Source of the DNA: Colletes latitarsis
Lineage: Eukaryota > Arthropoda > Insecta > Hymenoptera > Colletidae
DNA: 64,000 bases
Direction: 5' to 3'
Assembly (NCBI RefSeq): GCF_051014445.1
Contig: NC_135141.1
Location: 1,364,001-1,428,000, forward strand
The number at the start of each line of letters is the position of its first letter. The first letter of the stretch is position 1. Shown here in pieces: positions 1 to 14,400 of the stretch. The translations under genes were made by a program, and so were the position numbers. The notes under the pieces are model-generated. The model saw nothing but the letters and a program-made list of their open reading frames with translations, ran no database searches and had not been told where the DNA came from.

Positions 1-114
1 GCGAAGAAGGCAAAATCATGAGCCAGATGCGGGCATAAGCCAGACCTAACCCAGACCTAACCGGTTTTATCCTCTAAAATATTGAACGAAACCAAGTTTA
101 ATGGACTGTTTCTG

Positions 115-126
115 TGTGGTACCACA
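115..126. repeat. 12-bp perfect palindrome TGTGGTACCACA (first copy; most monomers carry it)
   Basis: TGTGGTACCACA is its own reverse complement and contains a KpnI site (GGTACC). It recurs about once per monomer across both flanks and is followed by TTACTACGTGA. Some subtypes break it: GTGGGACAACA, GTGGTGCCACA, GTGGTACCGCA. A self-complementary dodecamer repeated at ~176-bp spacing could be a dimeric protein site, but no known protein is assigned. Confidence 0.85.
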
Positions 127-3100
127 TTACTACGTGACTCAAACCACAGAAAACCTAGGATCTGGCCAACAAGAATGCGGAAAAGGTAAAATCATGAGCC
201 AGATGCGGGCATAACGCAGACCTAACCCAGACCTAACCGGTTTTATCCTGTAAAATGTGGATCGAAACCAGCTTTAATTGACTGTTTCAGTGTGGTACCA
301 CATTACTACGTGACTCAAACCCGAAAAAAACCGGGTTCTGGCCAACAAGTATGCGAAGAAGGCAAAATCATGAGCCAGATGTGGGCATAACCCAGACCTA
401 ACCCAGACCTAACCGGTTTTATCCTCTAAAATATTGATCGAAACCATGTTTAGTCGACTGTTTCAATGTGGGACAACATTACTACGTGATTCAAACCCGA
501 AAAAACCCAGGATGTAGCCAACAAGTATGCGAAGAAGGCAAAATCATGAGCCAGATGCGGGCATAACCCAGACCTAACCGGTTTTGTCCTTTAAAATATT
601 GATCGAATTGAGGTTTAATTGACTGTTACCGTGTGGTGCCACATAACTATCTGATTCAAACCCGAGAAAACCACGGATTTGGCCAACAAGTATGCGAAGA
701 AGGCAAAATCATGAGCCAGATGCGGGCATAAGCCAGACCTAACCAGTTTTATCCTCTAAAATATTGATCGAAACCAGCTTTAATTGACTGTATAAGTGTG
801 GTACCACATTACTACGTGACTCAAACCCGAAAAAACCGGGTTCTGGCCAACAAGTATGCGAAGAAGGCAAAATCATGAGCCAGATGTGGGCATAACCCAG
901 ACCTAACCCAGACCTAACCGGTTTTATCCTCTAAAATATTGATCGAAACCATGTTTAATCGACTGTTTCAATGTGGGACAACATTACTACGTGATTCAAA
1001 CCCGAAAAAACCCAGGATGTAGCCAACAAGTATGCGAAGAAGGCAAAATCATGAGCCAGATGCGGGCATAACCCAGACCTAACTCAGACCTAACCGGTTT
1101 TATCCTCTAAAATATTGATCGAAACCATGTTTAATCGACTGTTTCAATGTGGGACAACATTACTACGTGATTCAAACCCGAAAAAACCCAGGATCTGGCC
1201 AACAAATATACTATGAAGTCAAAATCATGAGCGAGATGCGGGCATAACCCAGACCTAACCCAAACCTGACCGATTTTATCCTCTAAAATATTGATCGAAA
1301 CCAGGTTTAGTGGACTGTTTCAGTGTGGTACCACATTACTACGTAACACAAACACGAAAAAACCCAGGATATGGCCAACAAGTATGCGAAGAAGGCAAAA
1401 TCATGAGCCAGATGCGGGCATAACGCAGACCTAACCCAGACCTAACCGGTGTCATCCTTTAAAATATTGATCGAAACCAAGTTTAATGGACTGTTTCAGT
1501 GTGGTACCACATTACTACATGACTCAACCACGAAAAAACCCAGGATCTGGCCAACAAGTATGCGAAGAAGGCAAAATCATGAGCCAGATGCGGGCATAAC
1601 CCAGACCTAACCCAGACCTAACCGGTTTTATCCTCTAAAATATTGATCGAAACCAAGTTTAATGGACTGTTTCAGTGTGGTACCACATTACTACGTGACT
1701 CAAACCACAGAAAACCTAGGATCTGGCCAACAAGAATGCGGAGAAGGTAAAATCATGAGCCAGATGCGGGCATAACGCAGACCTAACCCGGACCTAACCG
1801 GTTTTATCCTGTAAAATGTGGATCGAAACCAGCTTTAATTGACTGTTTCAGTGTGATACCACATTACTACGTGACTCAAACCCGAAAAAACCCTGGTTCT
1901 GGCCAACAAGTATGCGAGGAAGGCAAAATCATGGGCCAGATGCGGGCATAACACGGACCTAACCCAGACCTAACCGGTGTGATCCTCTATAATATTGATC
2001 GAAACCAGGTTTAATTTTCTGTTACAGTGTGGTACCACATTACTACGTGATTCAAATCATAGAAAACCTAGGATCTGGCCAACAAGAATGCGGAAAAGGT
2101 AAAATCATGAGCCAGATGCGGGCATAACGCAGACCTAACCCAGACCTAACCGGTGTTATCCTCTAAAATGTGGATCGAAACCAGCTTTAATTGACTGTTT
2201 CAGTGTGGTACCACATTACTACGTGATTCAAATCCGAAAAAACCCAGGATCTGGCCAACAAGTATGCAAGGAAGGCAAAATCATGAGCCAGATGCGGGCA
2301 TAACCTAGACCTAACACAGACCCAACCGGTGTCATCCTTTAAAATATTGAACGAAACCAAGTTTAATGGACTGTTTCAGTGTGGTACCACATTACTACAT
2401 GACTCAAACACGAAAAAACTCAGGATCTGGCCAACAAGTATGCGAAGAAGGCAAAATCATGAGCCAGATGCGGGCATAACCCAGACCTGACCCAGACATT
2501 ACCGGTTTTATCCTCTAAAATATTGGTCGAAACCAGGTTTTATTGACTGTTACTGTGTGGTACCACATTACTACGTGATACAAATCCGAAAAAACCCAGG
2601 ATCTGGCCAACAAGTATGCGAAGAAGACAAAATCATGAGCCAGATGCGGGCATAACCCAGACCTAACCCAGACCTAACCGGTTTTATCCTCTAAAATATT
2701 GATCGAAACCAGGTTTAATAGACTGTTTCAATGTGGTACAACATTACTACGTGATTCAAACCCGAAAAAACCCAGGATGTAGCCAACAAGTATGCGGAGA
2801 AGGCAAAATCATGAGCCAGATGCGGGCATAACCCAGACCTAACCGGTTTTGTCCTCTAAAATATTGATCGAATTCAGGTTTAATTGACTGTTTCAGTGTG
2901 GTACCACATTACTACGTGACTCAAACCCGAAAAAAACCGGGTTCTGGCAAACAAATATGCGAAGAAGGCAAAATCATGAGCCAGATGTGGGCATAACCCA
3001 GACCTAACCCAGACCTAACCGGTTTTATCCTCAAAAATATTGATCGAAACCATGTTTAATCGACTGTTTCAATGTGGGACAACATTACTACGTGATTCAA

Positions 3101-4910
3101 ACCCGAAAGAACCCAGGATGTAGCCAACAAGTATGCGAAGAAGGCAAAATCGTGAGCCTGATGCGGGCATAACCCAGACCTAACCCAGACCTAACCGGTG
3201 TCATCCTTTAAAATATTGATCGAAACCAAGTTTAATGGACTGTTTCAGTGTGGTACCACATTACTACATGACTCAAACACGAAAAAACCCAGGATCTGGC
3301 CAACAAGTATGCGAAGAAGGCAAAATCATGAGCGAGATGCGGGTATAACACAGACCTAACCCAAACCTAACCGGTGTTACCCTCTAAAATATTGATCGAA
3401 ACTAGGTTTAATTGACTGTTTCACTGTGGTGCCGCATTACTTCGTGATTCAAACCGGATGAAACCCAGGATCTGGCCAACAAGTATGCGAAGAAGGCAAA
3501 ATCATGAGTCAGATGCGGGCATAAGCCAGATCTAACCCAGACCTAACCGGTTTTACCCTCTAAAATATTGATCGAAACCAAGTTTAATGGACTGTTTCAG
3601 TGTGGTACCACATTACTACGTGACTCAAACCCGAAAAAAACCGGGTTCTGGCCAACAAGTATGCGAAGAAGGCAAAATCATGAGCCAGATGTGGGCATAA
3701 CCCAGACCTAACCCAGACCTAACCGGTTTTATCCTCTAAAATATTGATCGAAACCATGTTTAGTCGACTGTTTCAATGTGGGACAACATTACTACGTGAT
3801 TCAAACCCGAAAAAACCCAGGATGTAGCCAACAAGTATGCGAAGAAGGCAAAATCATGAGCCAGATGCGGGCATAACCCAGACCTAACCCAGACCCATCC
3901 GGTTTTATCCTCTAAAATATTGATCGAAACCATGTTTAATCGACTGTTTCAATGTGGGACAACATTACTACGTGATTCAAACCCGAAAAAACCCAGGATC
4001 TGGCCAACAAATATACTATGAAGTCAAAATCATGAGCGAGATGCGGGCATAACCCAGACCTAACCCAAACCTAACCGATTTTATCCTCTAAAATATTGAT
4101 CGACTTGAGGTTTAATTGACTGTTACCGTGTGGTGCCACATAACTATCTGATTCAAACCCGAGAAAACCACGGATTTGGCCAACAAGTATGCGAAGAAGG
4201 CAAAATCATGAGCCAGATGCGGGCATAAGCCAGACCTAACCAGTTTTATCCTCTAAAATATTGATCGAAACCAGCTTTAATTGACTGTTTCAATGTGGGA
4301 CAACATTACTACGTGATTCAAACCCGAAAAAACCCAGGATGTAGCCAACAAGTATGCGAAGAAGGCAAAATCGTGAGCCAGATGCGGGCATAACCCAGAC
4401 CTAACCCAGACCTAACCGGTGTCATCCTTTAAAATATTGATCGAAACCAAGTTTAATGGACTGTTTCAGTGTGGTAACACATTACTACATGACTCAAACA
4501 CGAAAAAACCCAGGATCTGGCCAAGAAGTATGCGAAGAAGGCAAAATCATGAGCCAGATGCGGGCATAACCTAGACCTAACCGGTTTTGTCCTCTAAAAT
4601 ATTGATTGAATTCAGGTTTAATTAACTGTAACCGTGGGGTGCCACATTACTATCTGATTCAAACCCGAGAAAACCACGGATCTGGCCAACAAGTATGCAA
4701 AGAAGGCAAAATCATGAGCCAGATGTGGGCATAACCCAAACCTAACCCAGACCTAACCGGTTTTATCCTCTAAAATATTGATCGAAACCAGGTTTAATCG
4801 ACTGTTTCAATGTGGGACAACATTACTACGTGATTCAAACCCGAAAAAACCCAGGATGTAGCCAACAAGTATGCGAAGAAGGCGAAATCATGAGCCAGAT
4901 GCGGGCATAA

Positions 4911-4943
4911 CCCAGACCTAACCCAGACCTAACCCAGACCTAA
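4911..4943. repeat. Three tandem copies of the 11-bp subunit CCCAGACCTAA
   Basis: Most monomers have two copies of CCCAGACCTAA. This one has three, giving a 187-bp monomer. The same expanded monomer occurs at about 13820 and 15921, consistent with the larger duplications that contain it. The subunit carries CCTAA, the complement of the insect telomeric pentamer TTAGG. Confidence 0.9.
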
Positions 4944-5748
4944 CCGGTGTCATCCTTTAAAATATTGATCGAAACCAAGCTTAGTGGACTGTTTCAGTGT
5001 GGTACCACATTACTACGTAACTCAAACACGAAAAAACCCAGGATCTGGCCAACAAGTATGCGAAGAAGGCAAAATCATGTGCCAGATGCGGGCATATGCC
5101 AGACCTAACCCAGACCTAACCGGTTTTATCCTCTAAAATATTGATCGAAACCAAGTTAAATGGACTGTTTCAGTGTGGTACCACATTACTACGTGACTCA
5201 AACCACAGAAAACCTAGGATCTGGCCAACAAGGATGCGGAAAAGGTAAAATCATGAGCCAGATGCGGACATAACGCAGACCTAACCCAGACCTAACCGGT
5301 TTTATCCTCCAAAATGTGGATCGAAACCGTCTTTAATTGACTGTTTCAGTGTGGTACCACATTACTACGTGAGTCAAACCCGAAAAAACCCAGGTTCTGG
5401 CCAACAAGTATGCGAAGAAGGCAAAATCATGAGCCAGATGTGGGCATGAGCCAGACCTAACCGGTTTTGTCCTCTAAAATATTGATCGAATTCAGGTTTA
5501 ATTGACTGTTACCGTGTGGTGCCACATTACTATCTGATTCAAACCCGAGAAAACCACGGATCTGGCCAACAAGTATGCGAAGAAGGCAAAATCATGAGCC
5601 AGATGCGGGCATAAGCCAGACCTAACCGGTTTTATCCTCTAAAATATTGATCGAAACCAGGTTTTATTGACTGTTACTGTGTGGTACCACATTACTACGT
5701 GATTCAAATCCGAAAAAACCCAGGATCTGGCCAACAAGTATGCAAAGA

Positions 5749-8465
5749 AGGCAAAATCATGAGCCAGCTGCGGGCATAGCCCAGACCTAACCCAGACCTA
5801 ACAGGGGTCATCCTTTAAAATATTGATCGAAACCAAGTTTAATGGACTGTTTCAGTGTGGTACCACATTACTACGTGACTCAAACCCGAAAAAACCCAGG
5901 ATCTGGCCAACAAGTATGCGAAGAAGGCAAAATCATGAGCCAGATGCGGGCATAAGCCAGACCTAACCCAGACCTAACCGGTTTTATCCTCTAAAATATT
6001 GAACGAAACCAAGTTTAATGGACTGTTTCTGTGTGGTACCACATTACTACGTGACTCAAACCACAGAAAACCTAGGATCTGGCCAACAAGAATGCGGAAA
6101 AGGTAAAATCATGAGCCAGATGCGGGCATAACGCAGACCTAACCCAGACCTAACCGGTTTTATCCTGTAAAATGTGGATCGAAACCAGCTTTGATTGACT
6201 GTTTCAGTGTGATACCACATTACTACGTGACTCAAACCCGAAAAAACCCAGGTTCTGGCCAACAAGTATGCGAAGAAGGCAAAATCATGAGCCAGATGCG
6301 GGCATAAGCCAGACCTAACCCAGACCTAACCGGTTTTATCCTCTAAAATATTGATCGAAACCAGGTTTTGTTGACTGTTACTGTGTGGTACCACATTACT
6401 ACCTGATTCAAATCCGAAAGAACCAAGGATCTGGCCAACAAGTATGCAAGGAAGGCAAAATCATGAGCCAGATGCGGGCATAACCCAGACCTAACACAGA
6501 CCCAACCGGTGTCATCCTTTAAAATATTGAACGAAACCAAGTTTAATGGACTGTTTCAGTGTGGTACCACATTACTACGTGATTCAAACACGAAAAAACC
6601 CAGGATCTGGCCAACAAGTATGCGAAGAAGGCAAAATCATGAGCCAGATGCGGGCATAACCCAGACCTGACCCAGACATTACCGGCTTTATCCTCTAAAA
6701 TATTGGTCGAAACCAGGTTTTATTGACTGTTACTGTGTGGTACCACATTACTACGTGATTCAAATCCGAAAAAACCCAGGATCTGGCCAACAAGTATGCG
6801 AAGAAGGCAAAATCATGAGCCAGATGCGGGCATAACCCAGACCTAACCCAGACCTAACCGGTTTTATCCTCTAAAATATTGATCGAAACCAAGTTTAATG
6901 GACTGTTTCAGTGTGGTACCACATTACTACGTGATTCAAATCCGAAAAAACCCAGGATCTGGCCAACAAGTATGCAAAGAAGGCAAAATCATGAGCCAGC
7001 TGCGGGCATAGCCCAGACCTGACCCAGACCTAACAGGTGTCATCCTTTAAAATATTGATCGAAACCAAGTTCAATGGACTGTTTCAGTGTGGTACCACAT
7101 TACTACGTGACTCAAACCCGAAAAAACCCAGGATCTGGCCGACAAGTATGCGAAGAAGGCAAAATCATGAGCCAGATGCGGGCATAAGCCAGACCTAACC
7201 CAGACCTAACAGGGGTCATCCTTTAAAATATTGATCGAAACCAAGTTTAATGGACTGTTTCAGTGTGGTACCACATTACTACGTGACTCAAACCCGAAAA
7301 AACCCAGGATCTGGCCAACAAGTATGCGAAGAAGGCAAAATCATGAGCCAGATGCGGGCATAAGCCAGACCTAACCCAGACCTAACCGGTTTTATCCTCT
7401 AAAATATTGAACGAAACCAAGTTTAATGGACTGTTTCTGTGTGGTACCACATTACTACGTGACTCAAACCACAGAAAACCTAGGATCTGGCCAACAAGAA
7501 TGCGGAAAAGGTAAAATCATGAGCCAGATGCGGGCATAACGCAGACCTAACCCAGACCTAACCGGTTTTATCCTGTAAAATGTGGATCGAAACCAGCTTT
7601 AATTGACTGTTTCAGTGTGATACCACATTACTACGTGACTCAAACCCGAAAAAACCCAGGTTCTGGCCAACAAGTATGCGAAGAAGGCAAAATCATGAGC
7701 CAGATGCGGGCATAAGCCAGACCTAACCCAGACCTAACCGGTTTTATCCTCTAAAATATTGATCGAAACCAGGTTTTGTTGACTGTTACTGTGTGGTACC
7801 ACATTACTACCTGATTCAAATCCGAAAGAACCAAGGATCTGGCCAACAAGTATGCAAGGAAGGCAAAATCATGAGCCAGATGCGGGCATAACCCAGACCT
7901 GACCCAGACATTACCGGTTTTATCCTCTAAAATATTGGTCGAAACCAGGTTTTATTGACTGTTACTGTGTGGTACCACATTACTACGTGATTCAAATCCG
8001 AAAAAACCCAGGATCTGGCCAACAAGTATGCGAAGAAGGCAAAATCATGAGCCAGATGCGGGCATAACCCAGACCTAACCCAGACCTAACCGGTTTTATC
8101 CTCTAAAATATTGATCGAAACCAAGTTTAATGGACTGTTTCAGTGTGGTACCACATTACTACGTGATTCAAATCCGAAAAAACCCAGGATCTGGCCAACA
8201 AGTATGCAAAGAAGGCAAAATCATGAGCCAGCTGCGGGCATAGCCCAGACCTAACCCAGACCTAACAGGTGTCATCCTTTAAAATATTGATCGAAACCAA
8301 GTTTAATGGACTGTTTCAGTGTGGTACCACATTACTACGTGACTCAAACCCGAAAAAACCCAGGATCTGGCCAACAAGTATGCGAAGAAGGCAAAATCAT
8401 GAGCCAGATGCGGGCATAAGCCAGACCTAACCCAGACCTAACCGGTTTTATCCTCTAAAATATTG
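5749..8465. repeat. Local tandem array of 6- to 8-monomer units
   Basis: A diagnostic variant, TATTGAACGAAACC, starts successive units, with its GAACG at 6001, 7409 and 8465. The spacings are 1408 bp (8 monomers) and 1056 bp (6 monomers). The internal order of variants is the same in both units (CCACAGAAAACC type, GTGTGATACC type, GTTTTGTTGACTG type, CAGCTGCGGGCATAG type), except that the second unit lacks two monomers present in the first, including the one with ACACAGACCCAACC near 6490. This is the pattern expected from unequal exchange in register with the monomer. Confidence 0.8.
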
Positions 8466-11400
8466 AACGAAACCAAGTTTAATGGACTGTTTCTGTGTGG
8501 TACCACATTACTACGTGACTCAAACCACAGAAAACCTAGGATCTGGCCAACAAGAATGCGGAAAAGGTAAAATCATGAGCCAGATGCGGGCATAACGCAG
8601 ACCTAACCCAGACCTAACCGGTTTTATCCTGTAAAATGTGGATCGAAACCAGCTTTAATTGACTGTTTCAGTGTGGTACCACATTACTACGTGACTCAAA
8701 CCCGAAAAAAACCGGGTTCTGGCCAACAAGTATGCGAAGAAGGCAAAATCATGAGCCAGATGTGGGCATAACCCAGACCTAACCCAGACCTAACCGGTTT
8801 TATCCTCTAAAATATTGATCGAAACCATGTTTAGTCGACTGTTTCAATGTGGGACAACATTACTACGTGATTCAAACCCGAAAAAACCCAGGATGTAGCC
8901 AACAAGTATGCGAAGAAGGCAAAATCATGAGCCAGATGCGGGCATAACCCAGACCTAACCGGTTTTGTCCTTTAAAATATTGATCGAATTGAGGTTTAAT
9001 TGACTGTTACCGTGTGGTGCCACATAACTATCTGATTCAAACCCGAGAAAACCACGGATTTGGCCAACAAGTATGCGAAGAAGGCAAAATCATGAGCCAG
9101 ATGCGGGCATAAGCCAGACCTAACCAGTTTTATCCTCTAAAATATTGATCGAAACCAGCTTTAATTGACTGTATAAGTGTGGTACCACATTACTACGTGA
9201 CTCAAACCCGAAAAAACCGGGTTCTGGCCAACAAGTATGCGAAGAAGGCAAAATCATGAGCCAGATGTGGGCATAACCCAGACCTAACCCAGACCTAACC
9301 GGTTTTATCCTCTAAAATATTGATCGAAACCATGTTTAATCGACTGTTTCAATGTGGGACAACATTACTACGTGATTCAAACCCGAAAAAACCCAGGATG
9401 TAGCCAACAAGTATGCGAAGAAGGCAAAATCATGAGCCAGATGCGGGCATAACCCAGACCTAACTCAGACCTAACCGGTTTTATCCTCTAAAATATTGAT
9501 CGAAACCATGTTTAATCGACTGTTTCAATGTGGGACAACATTACTACGTGATTCAAACCCGAAAAAACCCAGGATCTGGCCAACAAATATACTATGAAGT
9601 CAAAATCATGAGCGAGATGCGGGCATAACCCAGACCTAACCCAAACCTGACCGATTTTATCCTCTAAAATATTGATCGAAACCAGGTTTAGTGGACTGTT
9701 TCAGTGTGGTACCACATTACTACGTAACACAAACACGAAAAAACCCAGGATATGGCCAACAAGTATGCGAAGAAGGCAAAATCATGAGCCAGATGCGGGC
9801 ATAACGCAGACCTAACCCAGACCTAACCGGTGTCATCCTTTAAAATATTGATCGAAACCAAGTTTAATGGACTGTTTCAGTGTGGTACCACATTACTACA
9901 TGACTCAACCACGAAAAAACCCAGGATCTGGCCAACAAGTATGCGAAGAAGGCAAAATCATGAGCCAGATGCGGGCATAACCCAGACCTAACCCAGACCT
10001 AACCGGTTTTATCCTCTAAAATATTGATCGAAACCAAGTTTAATGGACTGTTTCAGTGTGGTACCACATTACTACGAGACTCAAACCACAGAAAACCTAG
10101 GATCTGGCCAACAAGAATGCGGAGAAGGTAAAATCATGAGCCAGATGCGGGCATAACGCAGACCTAACCCGGACCTAACCGGTTTTATCCTGTAAAATGT
10201 GGATCGAAACCAGCTTTAATTGACTGTTTCAGTGTGATACCACATTACTACGTGACTCAAACCCGAAAAAACCCTGGTTCTGGCCAACAAGTATGCGAGG
10301 AAGGCAAAATCATGGGCCAGATGCGGGCATAACACGGACCTAACCCAGACCTAACCGGTGTGATCCTCTATAATATTGATCGAAACCAGGTTTAATTTTC
10401 TGTTACAGTGTGGTACCACATTACTACGTGATTCAAATCATAGAAAACCTAGGATCTGGCCAACAAGAATGCGGAAAAGGTAAAATCATGAGCCAGATGC
10501 GGGCATAACGCAGACCTAACCCAGACCTAACCGGTGTTATCCTCTAAAATGTGGATCGAAACCAGCTTTAATTGACTGTTTCAGTGTGGTACCACATTAC
10601 TACGTGATTCAAATCCGAAAAAACCCAGGATCTGGCCAACAAGTATGCAAGGAAGGCAAAATCATGAGCCAGATGCGGGCATAACCTAGACCTAACACAG
10701 ACCCAACCGGTGTCATCCTTTAAAATATTGAACGAAACCAAGTTTAATGGACTGTTTCAGTGTGGTACCACATTACTACATGACTCAAACACGAAAAAAC
10801 TCAGGATCTGGCCAACAAGTATGCGAAGAAGGCAAAATCATGAGCCAGATGCGGGCATAACCCAGACCTGACCCAGACATTACCGGTTTTATCCTCTAAA
10901 ATATTGGTCGAAACCAGGTTTTATTGACTGTTACTGTGTGGTACCACATTACTACGTGATACAAATCCGAAAAAACCCAGGATCTGGCCAACAAGTATGC
11001 GAAGAAGACAAAATCATGAGCCAGATGCGGGCATAACCCAGACCTAACCCAGACCTAACCGGTTTTATCCTCTAAAATATTGATCGAAACCAGGTTTAAT
11101 AGACTGTTTCAATGTGGTACAACATTACTACGTGATTCAAACCCGAAAAAACCCAGGATGTAGCCAACAAGTATGCGAAGAAGGCAAAATCATGAGCCAG
11201 ATGCGGGCATAACCCAGACCTAACCGGTTTTGTCCTCTAAAATATTGATCGAATTCAGGTTTAATTGACTGTTTCAGTGTGGTACCACATTACTACGTGA
11301 CTCAAACCCGAAAAAAACCGGGTTCTGGCAAACAAATATGCGAAGAAGGCAAAATCATGAGCCAGATGTGGGCATAACCCAGACCTAACCCAGACCTAAC

Positions 11401-14400
11401 CGGTTTTATCCTCAAAAATATTGATCGAAACCATGTTTAATCGACTGTTTCAATGTGGGACAACATTACTACGTGATTCAAACCCGAAAGAACCCAGGAT
11501 GTAGCCAACAAGTATGCGAAGAAGGCAAAATCGTGAGCCTGATGCGGGCATAACCCAGACCTAACCCAGACCTAACCGGTGTCATCCTTTAAAATATTGA
11601 TCGAAACCAAGTTTAATGGACTGTTTCAGTGTGGTACCACATTACTACATGACTCAAACACGAAAAAACCCAGGATCTGGCCAACAAGTATGCGAAGAAG
11701 GCAAAATCATGAGCGAGATGCGGGTATAACACAGACCTAACCCAAACCTAACCGGTGTTACCCTCTAAAATATTGATCGAAACTAGGTTTAATTGACTGT
11801 TTCACTGTGGTACCGCATTACTACGTGATTCAAACCGGATGAAACCCAGGATCTGGCCAACAAGTATGCGAAGAAGGCAAAATCATGAGTCAGATGCGGG
11901 CATAAGCCAGATCTAACCCAGACCTAACCGGTTTTACCCTCTAAAATATTGATCGAAACCAAGTTTAATGGACTGTTTCAGTGTGGTACCACATTACTAC
12001 GTGACTCAAACCCGAAAAAACCCAGGATCTGGCTAACAAGTATGCGAAGAAGGCAAAATCATGAGCCAGATGTGGGCATAAGCCAGATCTAACCCAGACC
12101 TAACCGAATTTATCCTCTAAAATATTGATCGAAACCAGGTTTTATTGACTGCTACTGTGTGGTACCACATTACTACGTGATTCAAACCCGAAAAAACACA
12201 GGGTCTGGCGAACAAGTATGCGAAGAAGGCATAATCATGAGGCAGATGCGGGCATAAGCCAGACCTAACCAAGACCTAACCGGTTTTATCCTCTAAAATA
12301 TTCATCGAAACCAGCTTTAATTGACTGTTTCAATGTGGTACAACATTACTACGTGTTTCAAACCCGATGAAACCCAGGATCTGGCCAACAAGTATGCAAT
12401 GAAGGCAAGATCATGAGCCAGATGCGCGCATAACCCAGACCTAAACCAGACCTAACCGGTGTCATCCTGTAAAATATTGACCGAAACCAAGTTTAATGGA
12501 CTGTTTCAGTGTGGTACCACATTACTACGTGACTCAAACCCGAAAAAAACCGGGTTCTGGCCAACAAGTATGCGAAGAAGGCAAAATCATGAGCCAGATG
12601 TGGGCATAACCCAGACCTAACCCAGACCTAACCGGTTTTATCCTCTAAAATATTGATCGAAACCATGTTTAGTCGACTGTTTCAATGTGGGACAACATTA
12701 CTACGTGATTCAAACCCGAAAAAACCCAGGATGTAGCCAACAAGTATGCGAAGAAGGCAAAATCATGAGCCAGATGCGGGCATAACCCAGACCTAACCCA
12801 GACCTATCCGGTTTTATCCTCTAAAATATTGATCGAAACCATGTTTAATCGACTGTTTCAATGTGGGACAACATTACTACGTGATTCAAACCCGAAAAAA
12901 CCCAGGATCTGGCCAACAAATATACTATGAAGTCAAAATCATGAGCGAGATGCGGGCATAACCCAGACCTAACCCAAACCTAACCGATTTTATCCTCTAA
13001 AATATTGATCGACTTGAGGTTTAATTGACTGTTACCGTGTGGTGCCACATAACTATCTGATTCAAACCCGAGAAAACCACGGATTTGGCCAACAAGTATG
13101 CGAAGAAGGCAAAATCATGAGCCAGATGCGGGCATAAGCCAGACCTAACCAGTTTTATCCTCTAAAATATTGATCGAAACCAGCTTTAATTGACTGTTTC
13201 AATGTGGGACAACATTACTACGTGATTCAAACCCGAAAAAACCCAGGATGTAGCCAACAAGTATGCGAAGAAGGCAAAATCGTGAGCCAGATGCGGGCAT
13301 AACCCAGACCTAACCCAGACCTAACCGGTGTCATCCTTTAAAATATTGATCGAAACCAAGTTTAATGGACTGTTTCAGTGTGGTAACACATTACTACATG
13401 ACTCAAACACGAAAAAACCCAGGATCTGGCCAAGAAGTATGCGAAGAAGGCAAAATCATGAGCCAGATGCGGGCATAACCTAGACCTAACCGGTTTTGTC
13501 CTCTAAAATATTGATTGAATTCAGGTTTAATTGACTGTTACCGTGGGGTGCCACATTACTATCTGATTCAAACCCGAGAAAACCACGGATCTGGCCAACA
13601 AGTATGCAAAGAAGGCAAAATCATGAGCCAGATGTGGGCATAACCCAAACCTAACCCAGACCTAACCGGTTTTATCATCTAAAATATTGATCGAAACCAG
13701 GTTTAATCGACTGTTTCAATGTGGGACAACATTACTACGTGATTCAAACCCGAAAAAACCCAGGATGTAGCCAACAAGTATGCGAAGAAGGCGAAATCAT
13801 GAGCCAGATGCGGGCATAACCCAGACCTAACCCAGACCTAACCCAGACCTAACCGGTGTCATCCTTTAAAATATTGATCGAAACCAAGCTTAGTGGACTG
13901 TTTCAGTGTGGTACCACATTACTACGTAACTCAAACACGAAAAAACCCAGGATCTGGCCAACAAGTATGCGAAGAAGGCAAAATCATGTGCCAGATGCGG
14001 GCATATGCCAGACCTAACCCAGACCTAACCGGTTTTATCCTCTAAAATATTGATCGAAACCAAGTTAAATGGACTGTTTCAGTGTGGTACCACATTACTA
14101 CGTGACTCAAACCACAGAAAACCTAGGATCTGGCCAACAAGGATGCGGAAAAGGTAAAATCATGAGCCAGATGCGGACATAACGCAGACCTAACCCAGAC
14201 CTAACCGGTTTTATCCTCCAAAATGTGGATCGAAACCGTCTTTAATTGACTGTTTCAGTGTGGTACCACATTACTACGTGAGTCAAACCCGAAAAAACCC
14301 AGGTTCTGGCCAACAAGTATGCGAAGAAGGCAAAATCATGAGCCAGATGTGGGCATGAGCCAGACCTAACCGGTTTTGTCCTCTAAAATATTGATCGAAT

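Larger units (their letters stand above)
1..5748. repeat. Higher-order repeat block, copy 1 (partner 8382-14649)
   Basis: The order of variant monomers here is repeated downstream. Position 1 corresponds to 8382 (offset 8381). After about position 3600 the offset becomes 8909, because the second copy has 528 bp (exactly three monomers) that copy 1 lacks, near 12000-12530. The match holds to about 5748, where copy 1 reads TGCAAAGAAG and copy 2 TGCGAAGAAG. Only scattered substitutions separate the copies, for example at 3427-3440 versus 11808-11821. The block contains the triple 11-bp subunit at 4911. Confidence 0.85.

Noticed and set aside
6056..6540. Short minus-strand open frames in the satellite with recurring peptides such as MLARSWVFSDLN
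   Set aside because: They follow from the tandem repeat sequence. The monomer length is not divisible by three and frames close within one to two monomers; the same peptides recur in many copies with no coding-type conservation.
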